A DNA stretch of 5,019 nt from Christensenella sp. UBA3798 (GTDB lineage Bacteria; Bacillota; Clostridia; Christensenellales; CAG-1252). Numbering within the stretch: position 1 is the first letter of the stretch; each line of letters starts with the position of its first letter. A program made the position numbers and the translations under genes. Below the pieces are notes generated by a model, which saw nothing but the letters and a program-made list of their open reading frames with translations, ran no database searches and was not told the DNA's origin. Where the stretch lies: NCBI GenBank assembly GCA_002368735.1, contig DFEQ01000019.1, positions 1-5,019 of the forward strand, read 5' to 3'. Shown in pieces: positions 4,978 to 5,019 of this stretch.

Positions 4978-5019
4978 TTACTTAGGCTGCTTGCCGATAT
5001 AGGCGAGGATACCGCCGTC
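4978..5019 (-). CDS. Probable 3' end of a convergent gene (partial)
   Basis: The minus strand reads DGGILAYIGKQPK and then TAA at 4980-4978, cut by the window edge. Codon third positions fit the neighbours and the bidirectional terminator lies 29 bases downstream, which supports a leftward gene ending here. Thirteen residues are too few to name a family, and another frame is also open over this short span, so the reading is tentative. Confidence 0.4.
   Translation of the reverse strand, partial: DGGILAYIGKQPK

Overview
The window looks like chromosomal DNA from a Gram-positive anaerobe of the Clostridia (Bacillota), probably an uncultured gut lineage. This rests on strong AGGAGG-type ribosome sites, sigma-A-like promoters with 17-bp spacers, a GC-rich third codon position in most genes, and the paired UPF0237 (ACT) and UPF0210 genes typical of Firmicutes and archaea. 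The taxonomy is inference; no rRNA or marker gene is present.

Layout from left to right. Positions 1-184 hold an array of short perfect hairpins separated by a conserved linker (TGTATATCATCA and its reverse complement), followed by a bidirectional terminator (188-230). A minus-strand gene (284-769, YbjN-like, uncertain) has its own promoter near 854-882, which carries an operator-like dyad. Next comes a minus-strand three-gene operon transcribed from a good promoter at 3293-3321: ACT-domain protein (2992-3261), UPF0210/PFL-family protein (1639-2988) and QueH epoxyqueuosine reductase (1037-1639). Its genes are separated by 3 nt and then overlap by 1 nt. QueH makes queuosine for tRNA; the ACT/UPF0210 pair is conserved but biochemically undefined.

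On the plus strand, a membrane-anchored SGNH hydrolase (3514-4230) has an excellent promoter (3453-3481) with a dyad between -35 and -10. It sits between inverted copies of a GGAATNN heptad repeat (3354-3396 on the left; 4492-4540 and 4707-4726 on the right), so the gene and the material after it may be an inserted cassette. After the hydrolase come an AT-rich open stretch that reads as a membrane-protein remnant, the heptad tract, and a second hairpin array (4545-4706) with linker GCGATAT. Both arrays share the core GATATRC followed by a short perfect hairpin, and several loops are TAAC or TATC.

At the right end, a 36-residue Lys-rich protein with two CxxC pairs (4776-4886), too short for most gene callers, has a perfect ribosome site and a strong bidirectional terminator (4922-4949). 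The last 42 bases are probably the 3' end of a convergent minus-strand gene.

The parts most worth a second look are the two related hairpin arrays, the inverted-repeat-bounded hydrolase region and the small CxxC protein.
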